Assembly (NCBI RefSeq): GCF_900182705.1
Contig: NZ_FXTP01000001.1
Location: forward strand, 496,001-560,000
Direction: 5' to 3'
DNA from: Gracilimonas mengyeensis
GTDB lineage: Bacteria; Bacteroidota; Rhodothermia; Balneolales; Balneolaceae
DNA length: 64,000 nucleotides
Shown: positions 1-8,036 of the stretch, piece by piece
Layout: each line of letters opens with the position of its first letter
Numbering within the stretch: the first letter of the stretch is position 1
The notes under the pieces: model-generated
Database searches by the model: none
Told to the model about the DNA's origin: nothing
What the model saw: the letters and a program-made list of their open reading frames with translations, nothing else
Program-made: the position numbers and the translations under genes

Positions 1-570
1 TACCCTGGCACGTCTGAAAATATCCTGGAGATATCTTTTGAGAAAAAAGACAACCTCCCAAAACCTGGATTTGAAGGAACATTGATAATGACCGATAGCA
101 CCCATCAGCTTCTTGAGCTCTCTGTTTATATCAACGACCCAAATTTCAATCCTATCAGTCCACTGGCCAAAAAGGCAGAAGTAAAAAATACCACCCTGGA
201 AATTGTGTTTACAAGAACCTCAGTAAATAATGGACAACCATTTCCCAATAGAATTAGCGTAAACCTTGCGTACGATTACCTTAAGAAGAAAGGCCTTTTC
301 GGGAAAACCGACTTCGAGAAAAGAATTGAGACACAGTCCATCTTATATTTTTATGACTATGAGCTTGATGGATTGTCTCAATATCTGACAGATGGCTATT
401 TTGATGAAAACTCTGATATATCTGATTATAGGCGTATAGAAAAAACCGGCTATAACCCGCAATTCTGGGTTGATAATGCAGTTATAAAACGCACTCCGGT
501 GCAACAGGAAGTCATTAACTCTTTTGAAGAGTATGGCTCTTTTGGGAAGATGTTCAATCAAAAGAAATAA
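1..570 (+). CDS. C-terminal part of an unrecognised protein, possibly carboxypeptidase-regulatory-like
   Basis: The reading frame is open from the first base of the window, so the gene begins upstream and only about 189 residues are visible. The first in-frame ATG is at 88, but there is no reason to start there. The visible part is mixed beta-strand sequence with many Asn, Asp and Tyr residues. The tail has an aromatic stretch (NPQFWVDNAVIKRTP, about residues 150-164) followed by an acidic helix. This tail recalls the ends of large exported Bacteroidota proteins with carboxypeptidase-regulatory-like domains, but that is memory of a family style, not a firm match. No catalytic motif is visible. 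It is separated from the GH5 gene by 183 bp and may not belong to the polysaccharide locus. Confidence 0.55.
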   Translation, partial: YPGTSENILEISFEKKDNLPKPGFEGTLIMTDSTHQLLELSVYINDPNFNPISPLAKKAEVKNTTLEIVFTRTSVNNGQPFPNRISVNLAYDYLKKKGLFGKTDFEKRIETQSILYFYDYELDGLSQYLTDGYFDENSDISDYRRIEKTGYNPQFWVDNAVIKRTPVQQEVINSFEEYGSFGKMFNQKK

Positions 571-628
571 GTGTTCTCCATCTCCTTCTTATCCAGATCA
601 TTAGTAAAATTCACTAAATCTGTATGGT

Positions 629-650
629 AAGTGAATTCAGTGAATCACTT
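629..650. promoter_or_regulatory. 22-bp palindrome upstream of the GH5 gene
   Basis: The half sites AAGTGA (629-634) and TCACTT (645-650) are perfect inverted repeats separated by 10 bp. They lie about 104 bp before the GH5 start codon. The interior also holds a direct repeat of AGTGAAT. The half sites resemble those of the 19-bp palindrome found elsewhere in the window (AAGTGT/ACACTT), but the spacing is 16 bp centre to centre instead of 13, so this is either a different operator or chance. Confidence 0.3.
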
Positions 651-753
651 TTACAATTTTCATTTGATTTACCTCAGTTTTTAGCGTTAATTCCAATTAA
701 TCAAAAGCATTGATTAAATAGGAGTCACAAACAATAATGCTAAGCTAACCAAC

Positions 754-1782
754 ATGATGAGATCTGCTACCCTGTCTATACTTTTCTTTAGTTGTTTTCT
801 TTTATCCCCTTTCTCAACCCTTACAGCCCAAAAATCTGACGAACATCCTTTGCCCTTCATTAGTGTTGACGGCAATCGTTTTGTAGATGAGAATGGGTAT
901 GAATTCCGCTTTCGGGGCGTATCTTCTTCTGATCCGGGTAAACTCAAAGAACAAGGCAAATGGACCTTGGAATACTTTGAGGCCATCAAAAGCTATAACG
1001 CCAATGTAGTTCGCTTCCCGGTTCACCCCAGCGCCTGGCGAGAACGCGGACAAGAAAACTACCTTAAATTATTGGATCAGGGCATTGAATGGGCTGGAAA
1101 ACTCGGCATGTATGTAATTATTGACTGGCACTCCATCGGCAATCTTCGCACCGAAGTGTATCAGTCCGAAATGTACAACACCACCAAAACCGAAAGTTTT
1201 AGGTTTTGGCGAACTATTGCCGCACGGTATAAAGAAAATCCGGTCGTAGCTTTTTATGAGACCTTTAATGAGCCTACAACTTACCATGGACAGCTTGGGA
1301 CATTGACTTGGGCAGAGATGAAGAAACTGCATGAAGAAATGATTGGTATCATTTATGCTCACGACAAAACGGTTATTCCTTTGGTTAGCGGCCTTAACTG
1401 GTCTTATGATTTATCTCCGGTAGTGGAAAATCCCATTAAATATCCCGGCGTGGCGTATGTGACGCATCCCTATCCCCAAAAAAGAGAACAACCCTGGGAA
1501 GAAAAATGGCAGGACGACTGGGGCTTTGTAGCCGAAACCTACCCCGTAGTAGCTACCGAACTTGGATTTATGAGTGAAGATGGTCCGGGCGCACACGTAC
1601 CCGTTATTGGTGATGAAACCTACGGCAACGCTATCATTGATTTCTTTGAAGAACGCGGCATCTCCTGGGTAGCCTGGGTATTTGACCCGCAATGGTCGCC
1701 CCAGATGTTCAAAAACTGGGAGTACGAACCCACCATGCAGGGCAAATTCTTTAAAGAAAAAATGGGTGAATTGAATAAATAG
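754..1782 (+). CDS. GH5 family endo-glycanase (cellulase-like), secreted
   Basis: This 342-residue protein has a Sec signal peptide (about 1-26, ending LTAQ) and a single GH5 catalytic TIM barrel. The expected acid/base Glu is E173 in FNEP at the end of strand 4, and the nucleophile is E269 in ATELGF at the end of strand 7. The usual His/Tyr site after strand 6 is seen as THPYP (about 237-241). GH5 enzymes hydrolyse beta-1,4 linkages in cellulose, mannan or xyloglucan with retention; the subfamily and substrate cannot be read from the sequence. There is no sorting tail, so it is probably periplasmic or released. It is followed on the same strand by a GH9 gene 362 bp away, suggesting a beta-glucan pair next to the arabinan locus. 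Confidence 0.85.
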   Translation: MMRSATLSILFFSCFLLSPFSTLTAQKSDEHPLPFISVDGNRFVDENGYEFRFRGVSSSDPGKLKEQGKWTLEYFEAIKSYNANVVRFPVHPSAWRERGQENYLKLLDQGIEWAGKLGMYVIIDWHSIGNLRTEVYQSEMYNTTKTESFRFWRTIAARYKENPVVAFYETFNEPTTYHGQLGTLTWAEMKKLHEEMIGIIYAHDKTVIPLVSGLNWSYDLSPVVENPIKYPGVAYVTHPYPQKREQPWEEKWQDDWGFVAETYPVVATELGFMSEDGPGAHVPVIGDETYGNAIIDFFEERGISWVAWVFDPQWSPQMFKNWEYEPTMQGKFFKEKMGELNK

Positions 1783-2144
1783 GCGTAACTATGATTCGTG
1801 TGATGACGATGATGGACTGTGATAAGACTTACATCACAAAAAATCTTAATAATCACATGTATCACAGTTAAAAATTTATAAACACTCAATAAAAGACACT
1901 AAGAATAAAAGTTTACTTCAACTTTGGAAAAGTCCTCCCTTGAGGGAGGTGCCGGTTTTTAACTTGTTAAAAACTGCGGAGGGTGTTAGTGCCAGTGGCA
2001 ACTATTAGAATATATCATAACCCATTACTATAACATCCATCCCGGCTAAAGCCCTCCGATTACTCGGAGCTTCAAAGAAAGAATTTCCCAAGTGACTAAT
2101 CTGATTTGCCTGAAACATTATCAAGTATCTAAAACCAACCAACC
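1783..2144. other. Intergenic region between GH5 and GH9 with a small interspersed-type repeat
   Basis: There is no open reading frame of note in this 362-bp stretch. Its middle contains the double inverted repeat at 1934-1974, listed separately. Nothing resembling the 19-bp arabinose operator or a strong intrinsic terminator is present. The GH9 start at 2145 is preceded by an A/C-rich leader without a Shine-Dalgarno sequence, as is common in this phylum. Confidence 0.5.
1934..1974. repeat. Double inverted repeat, probably an interspersed intergenic repeat
   Basis: Two hairpins sit side by side. The first pairs CCTCCCT (1934-1940) with AGGGAGG (1943-1949). The second pairs GTTTTTAAC (1955-1963) with GTTAAAAAC (1966-1974), a perfect 9-bp repeat with a 2-bp spacer. 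The C/G-rich half followed by GCGGAGGG differs from the surrounding A/T-rich DNA. Stretches of this style occur as short dispersed repeats between genes in many Bacteroidota genomes. Only one copy is in this window, so dispersal is an inference. Confidence 0.4.
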
Positions 2145-4607
2145 ATGAAGCCACTTAAAGCAATATTTCTCTTTTCATTCGCTCTATTGCTATCAGCCTG
2201 TTCATCCAACCCGGAGTCATTGACCATTCAGAAAGGTGATTACCTTGGTACCCGCGGGTTTGATGTCATTTTCTTTAACAACAATTATGCAGAAGGCAAG
2301 CAAGGAGGTATTGAACTGATTATCCACGACGACCGCATTGCCACCAATGGCGATTTGCGCCTGGAGCCCTCCCCCGGTCAATGGGCTCCCGTGCCTAAAC
2401 TGCTTCGCCGCGATGCAGATAAGGAGGACGAATTATTGACTGCCAGACTGGTGTATCCTGATTCTTCCAAAAATGCCAAAGGCTTCAACCCCATTTACTA
2501 TCCCAACCTTAATTTCTTTTATGACGTTAATATTGAGCCGGGCGAAGGCTCGTCTGTGATCATTTCGGTGGATCTGGATGAGCCGCTGCCGGAAGAATGG
2601 ATTGGCAAAGTAGGCTTTAACCTTGAATTGTTCCCAGAGAAACTTTTTGGCAAGGGCTATTACATGGATAACACAGCTGGCACCTTTCCTCGTCAACCCG
2701 TGGGTGAAATGGAACCTGATGCCGAGGGGGAATTGCAGGCCAAGGCTATGGCTACTGGACAAAAACTCGTAGTAGCTCCTGAAGAAAAACTCGAACAAAT
2801 CACGATTGAAAACCTTCAGGGCGAATTGACGCTGTTGGATGGACGCTTTATCCATAACAATGGCTGGTTCATCGTGCGCAGTTTGGTTGAAAGCGGCGCT
2901 ACCGAGGATGCAATCCGATGGAAAATCACCCCAAAAATTGATACCGAATGGCAACGAGACCCGGTAGTGCAAGTATCGCAGCTGGGCTATCATCCCGCCC
3001 AAAAGAAAACGGCCATTTTTGAAATGGATACCCTGCACAGCCCCAGTAATACCGCGGAGTTGGTTAAGGTGAAACCGGATGGTACGGACGAAGTGGTGCT
3101 CAACAAAAACCTGGATGAATGGGGACAATTCCTCCGCTACACATACGATATTTTTGATTTTTCTGAGGTGGAAGAACCGGGTATTTACTACGTGCAATCC
3201 GGCGATATGAAAAGTCATCCCTTTCGCATTGATGCTTCCATTTATGATGATAAAACCTGGCAAAGCACGCTGGAGTACTTTCTGCCTGTTCAAATGTGTC
3301 ACATGCGCATCAACGAAAAATACCGAGCCTGGCATGGCGTCTGTCACCTGGACGATGCACTGATGGCTCCCGCCGACACCAACCATTTTGACGGATATCT
3401 CCAAGGACCCTCTACCCTCACTGATTATGAAGATTTTGAACCTGTTCCTGGGTTAAATACAGGTGGCTGGCACGATGCCGGGGATTACGACCTTCGGGTA
3501 GAATCGCAAGCGGGAACCGTGCAGAAACTCGCATATATCTACGAAGAATTTGGACTGGATTATGATCAAACCATGATTGACCAGGAAGGACGTATCGTGG
3601 AAATTCACCAGCCTGATGGGCAACCGGATGTGCTTCAACAAATTGAACATGGGCTGCTTAGTATTTTAGGTGGATATGATAATCTGGGCCGGCTCTATCG
3701 CGGTATCATCAGCAACAAAAAAAGGCAGTATGTGCACTTGGGTGATGCGGCCACCATGACCGATAATGAAGTGTATGACGGCCGACAGGAAGGCCCACAG
3801 ATGGACGACCGCTGGGTGTTTACCGAAGACAATCCCTGGAGGGCCTTAGGAGTTGTTTCCGGCCTGGCCGCAGCTGGTCGTGTGTTGGGTGATTACGATA
3901 CAGACTTGGCTGAACGTAGTCTTACCGCAGCTACTGAAATCTTTGAGGAATACACCAATCCGGAAGAATCTTTGTATGGCCCCGGCATCAGCGCAGCTTC
4001 CGAATTATATCTGTCAACAGGTGATCAAAAATACTTGGATCATTTGCTGACAAGTCGCCAGGCCGTACTTGAAAGTGCAGATCAAACCGGCTGGTCTGTA
4101 AGCCGTGTGGTTTCTGAAATTGGCGATGAAGATTTTCAAGCGCAATTCCGGGATTCCTTAACCGTATATGCTAAGACTGTAACGGAAGCGATGAGCAAAA
4201 ATCCCTACAATGTGCCCTATGATCCCGCTATTTGGGGAGCCGGCTGGACCATTGAGGAGCATGCGGTCAAGCAATTCTACTTGTTTGATAACTTCCCGGA
4301 GCTTTTCCCTAAAGAGAATTTCATCAACCCCCTGCAGTATGTGCTGGGTGTGCATCAGGGAGAAAACACGATGTCTTATGTTTCTGGTGTGGGTTACGAC
4401 TCTCCCACTACTGCCTATGGTACAAACCGTGCCGATTGGTCATACATTCCGGGCGGAGTGATATCAGGCACCGGTTTAATTCGCCCTAATTTCCCGGAAC
4501 TAAAACACTGGCCATTTTTCTGGCAGCAAACCGAATACGTAATTGGCGGAGCCGCCACCAATTTCATGTTTCTAAGCCTGGCAGCAGATGATGTACTGAA
4601 TAATTGA
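2145..4607 (+). CDS. GH9 endoglucanase/exoglucosidase, lipoprotein
   Basis: This 820-residue lipoprotein has lipobox LSAC with the lipidated Cys at residue 19. It contains an N-terminal beta-rich region (about 20-275), a CelD-type Ig-like domain that starts near VSQLGYHP (about 278-370), and an (alpha/alpha)6 GH9 catalytic domain (about 380-815). The GH9 signature GGWHDAGDYD covers 440-449, with the paired Asp residues D444 and D447. The catalytic acid is probably E797 in QTEYVIGGAA near the C-terminus. GH9 enzymes invert configuration and cut beta-1,4-glucans; Ig-GH9 lipoproteins in this phylum often act on mixed-linkage glucan or xyloglucan oligosaccharides. It lies downstream of GH5 on the same strand. 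The lipid anchor implies action at the membrane rather than release. Confidence 0.88.
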   Translation: MKPLKAIFLFSFALLLSACSSNPESLTIQKGDYLGTRGFDVIFFNNNYAEGKQGGIELIIHDDRIATNGDLRLEPSPGQWAPVPKLLRRDADKEDELLTARLVYPDSSKNAKGFNPIYYPNLNFFYDVNIEPGEGSSVIISVDLDEPLPEEWIGKVGFNLELFPEKLFGKGYYMDNTAGTFPRQPVGEMEPDAEGELQAKAMATGQKLVVAPEEKLEQITIENLQGELTLLDGRFIHNNGWFIVRSLVESGATEDAIRWKITPKIDTEWQRDPVVQVSQLGYHPAQKKTAIFEMDTLHSPSNTAELVKVKPDGTDEVVLNKNLDEWGQFLRYTYDIFDFSEVEEPGIYYVQSGDMKSHPFRIDASIYDDKTWQSTLEYFLPVQMCHMRINEKYRAWHGVCHLDDALMAPADTNHFDGYLQGPSTLTDYEDFEPVPGLNTGGWHDAGDYDLRVESQAGTVQKLAYIYEEFGLDYDQTMIDQEGRIVEIHQPDGQPDVLQQIEHGLLSILGGYDNLGRLYRGIISNKKRQYVHLGDAATMTDNEVYDGRQEGPQMDDRWVFTEDNPWRALGVVSGLAAAGRVLGDYDTDLAERSLTAATEIFEEYTNPEESLYGPGISAASELYLSTGDQKYLDHLLTSRQAVLESADQTGWSVSRVVSEIGDEDFQAQFRDSLTVYAKTVTEAMSKNPYNVPYDPAIWGAGWTIEEHAVKQFYLFDNFPELFPKENFINPLQYVLGVHQGENTMSYVSGVGYDSPTTAYGTNRADWSYIPGGVISGTGLIRPNFPELKHWPFFWQQTEYVIGGAATNFMFLSLAADDVLNN

Positions 4608-4703
4608 AGTGAGTATGTTTTGAACCATGATTATAAGGATTTACCAGGATTTCCAAGATGATTAGTCACACTCTACAGCCTTACTAATCTTTATAATTTT
4701 GGT

Positions 4704-4997
4704 TCAATCCCTGTCAAACAAACGTTCAAAACCGTGGTATGGTCGCAAAGGAATAAGTTCGAATGAAATCAATCCTTCTTTTACCAAAGGCAAGGTGCCA
4801 AGCTTATCCCTGGCCTCTTCTTCGTCTTTGCATTCAAGAATTAATACCGCCTCCGGTTTATCATCCCGGAAATACATCTCACGAATGATCCCTTCTTTAT
4901 ATAATTCCCATCCCTGTCGGGCTTCATCCCTGAGGTGAGGTACAAAATCACGTTTGGTAAGACCTGGAGCCTCTTTTTCAATCGCAATAATTCGCAT
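4704..4997 (-). CDS. Small YciI/muconolactone-isomerase-like dimeric alpha/beta-barrel protein
   Basis: This 97-residue cytosolic protein has no signal peptide. It has the beta-alpha-beta pattern of the dimeric ferredoxin-like superfamily: a first strand (MRIIAIEKE), an amphipathic helix, then strands around MYFRDDKPEAVLILEC, a second helix (DEEEARDKLGTLPLV), and a last strand (FELIPLRPYHGFERLF). The PEAVLILE and TLPLVKEG motifs recall YciI and muconolactone isomerase-like families, whose members are mostly of unknown function. It is the only minus-strand gene here, between the GH9 and GH43 genes, and shows no link with polysaccharide use. Confidence 0.6.
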   Translation of the reverse strand: MRIIAIEKEAPGLTKRDFVPHLRDEARQGWELYKEGIIREMYFRDDKPEAVLILECKDEEEARDKLGTLPLVKEGLISFELIPLRPYHGFERLFDRD

Positions 4998-5322
4998 CGG
5001 TAAGTAATTTAATTTTCTCTTAACTCAAATAATTTTCCTATATAATAGAACAAAATTATCAAACTTCATTACCGTCTTTATAGAAGCAAAAAATGAAGTA
5101 AAATCAGCATCACATGCTAGTCAGAAGTTGAATTTCATTATTAAGTGTCGTATTTACACTTAGATGATTTATCCAGCATAAGTGACTGAAAGTATGGCTT
5201 GTAGCCAGTCATCTGTAACCATTAGTATCCTGTTGTAAAGATTCACCTCCTACTTGGGTATTGAATATTATGCGGTTTACCGGGATAGAAAAACCAACCA
5301 CTATTCTAAAATTGGAGAAAAC
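4998..5322. other. Promoter region of the endo-arabinanase gene
   Basis: This 325-bp A/T-rich region separates the divergent YciI-like gene and the GH43 gene. It contains the 19-bp candidate AraR operator at 5143-5161. The reading frame of the GH43 gene extends upstream to a TTG at 5254, but the signal peptide shows that translation starts at 5323. A GGAG sequence at 5313-5316 provides a reasonable ribosome binding site about 6 bp before that ATG. Confidence 0.5.
5143..5161. promoter_or_regulatory. Candidate AraR operator ahead of the GH43 endo-arabinanase
   Basis: The sequence aagtgtcgtatttacactt is a palindrome with perfect 6-bp arms and a 7-bp spacer. The same arrangement, with small changes, occurs at 12196, 24716, 32571, 36528 and 44984, always between genes and ahead of arabinose-related genes. 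It lies 162 bp before the GH43 start codon. The link to AraR is inferred from distribution and from the AraR gene in this window. Confidence 0.65.
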
Positions 5323-6399
5323 ATGAGATACCTAAACAAAACTACTAACTATTTATTGGCTGCGGTGTTTGCATTGGCTCTTTCGATGCAAGTACAGGCT
5401 CAATGGGTGGATATTCAAGTTCACGATCCCGTTATGATTGAAGCTGAAGGCCAGTATTATATTTTTAATACGGGGCAGGGAATTGCAATGTGGTCCTCCC
5501 CTGACCTGGAAAACTGGGATTATGAAGGTCCTATCTTTCCGGAAGCTCCTGAATGGACCTATGATGTAAACCCAGAGTTCGAAAATCATATTTGGGCTCC
5601 TGACATCACCAAGCATGATGGTACGTATTACCTATTCTATTCAGTATCCGCTTTTGGGCGCAATCGTTCGGCCATTGCTGTTGCCACTAATTCTACACTT
5701 GACAAAGATGATCCGGATTATGAGTGGGTTGATCACGGACCAGTGATTAAATCTGTACCGGGCCGCGATATGTGGAATGCTATTGACCCCAACATTGCTT
5801 ACGATGAAGAAGGTAATCCATGGATGAGTTTTGGTTCATTCTGGATGGGTTTAAAGATTTTCCGCCTGGATGAAAGCATGACCAAACCTTTGGAACCACA
5901 AACATGGCACACCATTGCTGCACGTCATCGTGACTGGACGCTGGACGAACGGGATGCCGGTGATGCCGCAAATCCTGAGCTGGATTACGATGAAATCTAT
6001 GATGAAGAAACCCTAGAAAAAAATAAGAACATGGGGAATGGCGCCATTGAAGCCCCCTTTATCTTCAAGAAAAACGGATACTACTACCTGTTTGCCTCCT
6101 GGGATCGTTGCTGCCGCGGCTTGGAAAGCTCTTATAAAGTAATTGTTGGCCGCGCCAAAGATATTACAGGACCTTACCTGGATATGGATGGCAACAAACT
6201 GAAGCATGGTGGCGGAACCATCATCGCCAAAGAAAATGAATTATGGGCTGCTGTGGGACACCCTGCCGCCTATACCTTTGATGGTACTGACTATTTGGTA
6301 GCTCATGCTTATGCTAAGAATGATGAAGGTCGGCCAAAACTAATTCTGGCTGAAATAACCTGGGATGAAAACGATTGGCCCAGCGTTACGCTGAAATAG
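5323..6399 (+). CDS. GH43 arabinan endo-1,5-alpha-L-arabinanase, exported
   Basis: This 358-residue protein has a signal peptide (1-27, ending VQAQ) and a five-bladed GH43 beta-propeller. The three expected acidic residues are D35 in VHDPVM (general base), D155 in AIDPN (pKa modulator) and E243 in AIEAPF (general acid). The WDRCCRG motif at 260-266 is typical of the endo-arabinanase branch (GH43 subfamilies 4-6), which cleaves internal alpha-1,5 bonds of pectic arabinan. The ATG at 5323 is chosen because it gives a proper signal peptide and has GGAG just upstream. A candidate AraR operator precedes it, and a strong terminator follows at 6429. It is monocistronic and converges with araA. Confidence 0.9.
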   Translation: MRYLNKTTNYLLAAVFALALSMQVQAQWVDIQVHDPVMIEAEGQYYIFNTGQGIAMWSSPDLENWDYEGPIFPEAPEWTYDVNPEFENHIWAPDITKHDGTYYLFYSVSAFGRNRSAIAVATNSTLDKDDPDYEWVDHGPVIKSVPGRDMWNAIDPNIAYDEEGNPWMSFGSFWMGLKIFRLDESMTKPLEPQTWHTIAARHRDWTLDERDAGDAANPELDYDEIYDEETLEKNKNMGNGAIEAPFIFKKNGYYYLFASWDRCCRGLESSYKVIVGRAKDITGPYLDMDGNKLKHGGGTIIAKENELWAAVGHPAAYTFDGTDYLVAHAYAKNDEGRPKLILAEITWDENDWPSVTLK

Positions 6400-6428
6400 A
6401 TAAGCTAAAAATTCAGACAAAAATAAAA

Positions 6429-6465
6429 CGGTCAGACGCTACCAAGTTCGTCTGACCGTTTTTTT
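6429..6465. terminator. Bidirectional rho-independent terminator between GH43 and araA
   Basis: The perfect 10-bp stem pairs CGGTCAGACG (6429-6438) with CGTCTGACCG (6449-6458) around a 10-nt loop. Four A residues precede the stem and seven T residues follow it, so the hairpin can end transcription from the plus-strand endo-arabinanase gene and from the minus-strand araA gene. This is the strongest terminator in the window and marks the end of the long minus-strand arabinose operon. Confidence 0.92.
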
Positions 6466-6517
6466 ATTTAACGGATATCTGAAAAGCAGATATCAGTAAA
6501 CTTTTTGTTACCGGTGA

Positions 6518-8020
6518 TTACCGGATTCCTTTCATACTGCTGTAGTACACTTCATTATTTCGCAGATCACTTTTGAAGGTACGCAGATCGGTATCCTCAT
6601 CAATAACGAGACACTCAATGCCTAACATTTCAGCTAAATCAATGATGTGCTGAACCGACAGTGCTTGTGAATATGCGGTGTGATGGGCTCCACCTGCCAA
6701 TATCCAGGCAGTAGCTGCAACTTTTAAGTCAGGCTTGGCATCCCAAAGCACACGAGCTACCGGTAAATTGGGCAGGTCAGGTGTTTCTTCCGCTTCCAGT
6801 TTATTCACAATCAAGCGATACCGGTTGCCCATATCCATAAGAGCTACGTTGATAGCATCTCCAGGCTCACCGTTAAAAACCAGGCGTGCAGGATCAGCTT
6901 TACCACCAATTGACAATGGATGAACTTCCAAAGAAGCTTTTTCATTGCTGATAGATGGACAAATTTCCAGCATGTGTGCGCCCAATACCCGTTCTTTTCC
7001 GGGATTAAAGTGATAGGTGTAATCTTCCATAAAGGAAGTCCCACCGGTCTTGCCTTGCGCCATTACCTTGGCCACTCTTACAAGCGCTGCAGTCTTCCAG
7101 TCGCCTTCACCGGCAAAGCCATAACCTTGTTCCATCAGGCGCTGTACGCCAAGTCCGGGCAGCTGTACCAGTCCGTGCAAATCTTCAAAATTAGTAGTAA
7201 AGGCTTTGAACCCACCCTCATCTAAAAATGCTTTGATTCCCAGCTCAATTCTGGCTGCTTCTTTAATGGAATTTTGGAAATCCTCATCGGATTGATCGGC
7301 ATCGGAAATAGTGTATGTTTCCTTGTACTCTGCAAGCAGTGCTTCCAGGTCTTCCTCAGAAACGGCATTTACGTATTCTACCAAATCGCCTACGCCAAAA
7401 GCTCTCACATCCATTCCAAACTGGAATTGAGCGGTCACTTTATCGCCTTCAGTAACGGCAACATTACGCATGTTGTCTCCAAATCGGGCTACTTTCAGGT
7501 GTTCCAGTTCGTGCTTGCCAATAGCGGCACGAATCCAGGTATCCAGCTCTTCGGTTATTTCGGCATCTTCCCAATGGCCTACAATTACCTTTCGGTCAAG
7601 GCCCATCAAGGCATTGATAAACCCAAACTCACGTCCGCCGTGGGCTGACTGATTTAGGTTCATAAAGTCCATGTCAATATCATCCCAGGGAATGTCCCGG
7701 TTGAATTGAGTGTGCAGGTGTACAAAAGGCTTATTCAGAGTTTTGAGGCCTGCAATCCACATTTTGGCCGGCGAAAAGGTATGCATCCACATGATCAGGC
7801 CAATGCATTCATTGGCATTATTGGCCTCTTGCATCAGTCCATGGATTTCATCTGAAGTGGTTAACACCGATTTAAACACGATGTCAGCCGGGGCTTCATT
7901 TTTCCGGGCCAGGTTTGTTGCTACTTCTTTTGAGTGTTCTTCAACTTGGTTCAGGGCTTCTTCACCATAAAGGTGTTGACTACCGGTTACAAACCAAATC
8001 TCTTTTTGTGATGTGTTCAT
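6518..8020 (-). CDS. araA: L-arabinose isomerase
   Basis: This 500-residue cytosolic enzyme has the usual length for AraA and is similar along its whole length. It converts L-arabinose to L-ribulose with a divalent metal such as Mn2+. The metal-binding residues of the family can be seen in context: a Glu in GEGDWKTAA, a Glu in SFMEDYTYHF, a His in GAHMLEICPS and a His in GGAHHTAYS. The N-terminal KEIWFVTGSQHLYG is characteristic. It is the last gene of the araB-araD-symporter-araA group; its start codon lies 16 bp after the symporter stop. A strong terminator follows. Confidence 0.98.
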   Translation of the reverse strand: MNTSQKEIWFVTGSQHLYGEEALNQVEEHSKEVATNLARKNEAPADIVFKSVLTTSDEIHGLMQEANNANECIGLIMWMHTFSPAKMWIAGLKTLNKPFVHLHTQFNRDIPWDDIDMDFMNLNQSAHGGREFGFINALMGLDRKVIVGHWEDAEITEELDTWIRAAIGKHELEHLKVARFGDNMRNVAVTEGDKVTAQFQFGMDVRAFGVGDLVEYVNAVSEEDLEALLAEYKETYTISDADQSDEDFQNSIKEAARIELGIKAFLDEGGFKAFTTNFEDLHGLVQLPGLGVQRLMEQGYGFAGEGDWKTAALVRVAKVMAQGKTGGTSFMEDYTYHFNPGKERVLGAHMLEICPSISNEKASLEVHPLSIGGKADPARLVFNGEPGDAINVALMDMGNRYRLIVNKLEAEETPDLPNLPVARVLWDAKPDLKVAATAWILAGGAHHTAYSQALSVQHIIDLAEMLGIECLVIDEDTDLRTFKSDLRNNEVYYSSMKGIR

Positions 8021-8036
8021 AATAGAATTTTAGTGA

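Noticed and set aside
2433-3404. 323-codon minus-strand open frame inside the GH9 gene
   Set aside because: It is the antisense shadow of a well-supported GH9 gene with full catalytic motifs; the translated sequence shows no family pattern.
5254-5322. TTG-initiated extension of the endo-arabinanase
   Set aside because: It would place charged residues before the signal peptide; ATG 5323 with an upstream GGAG is better.
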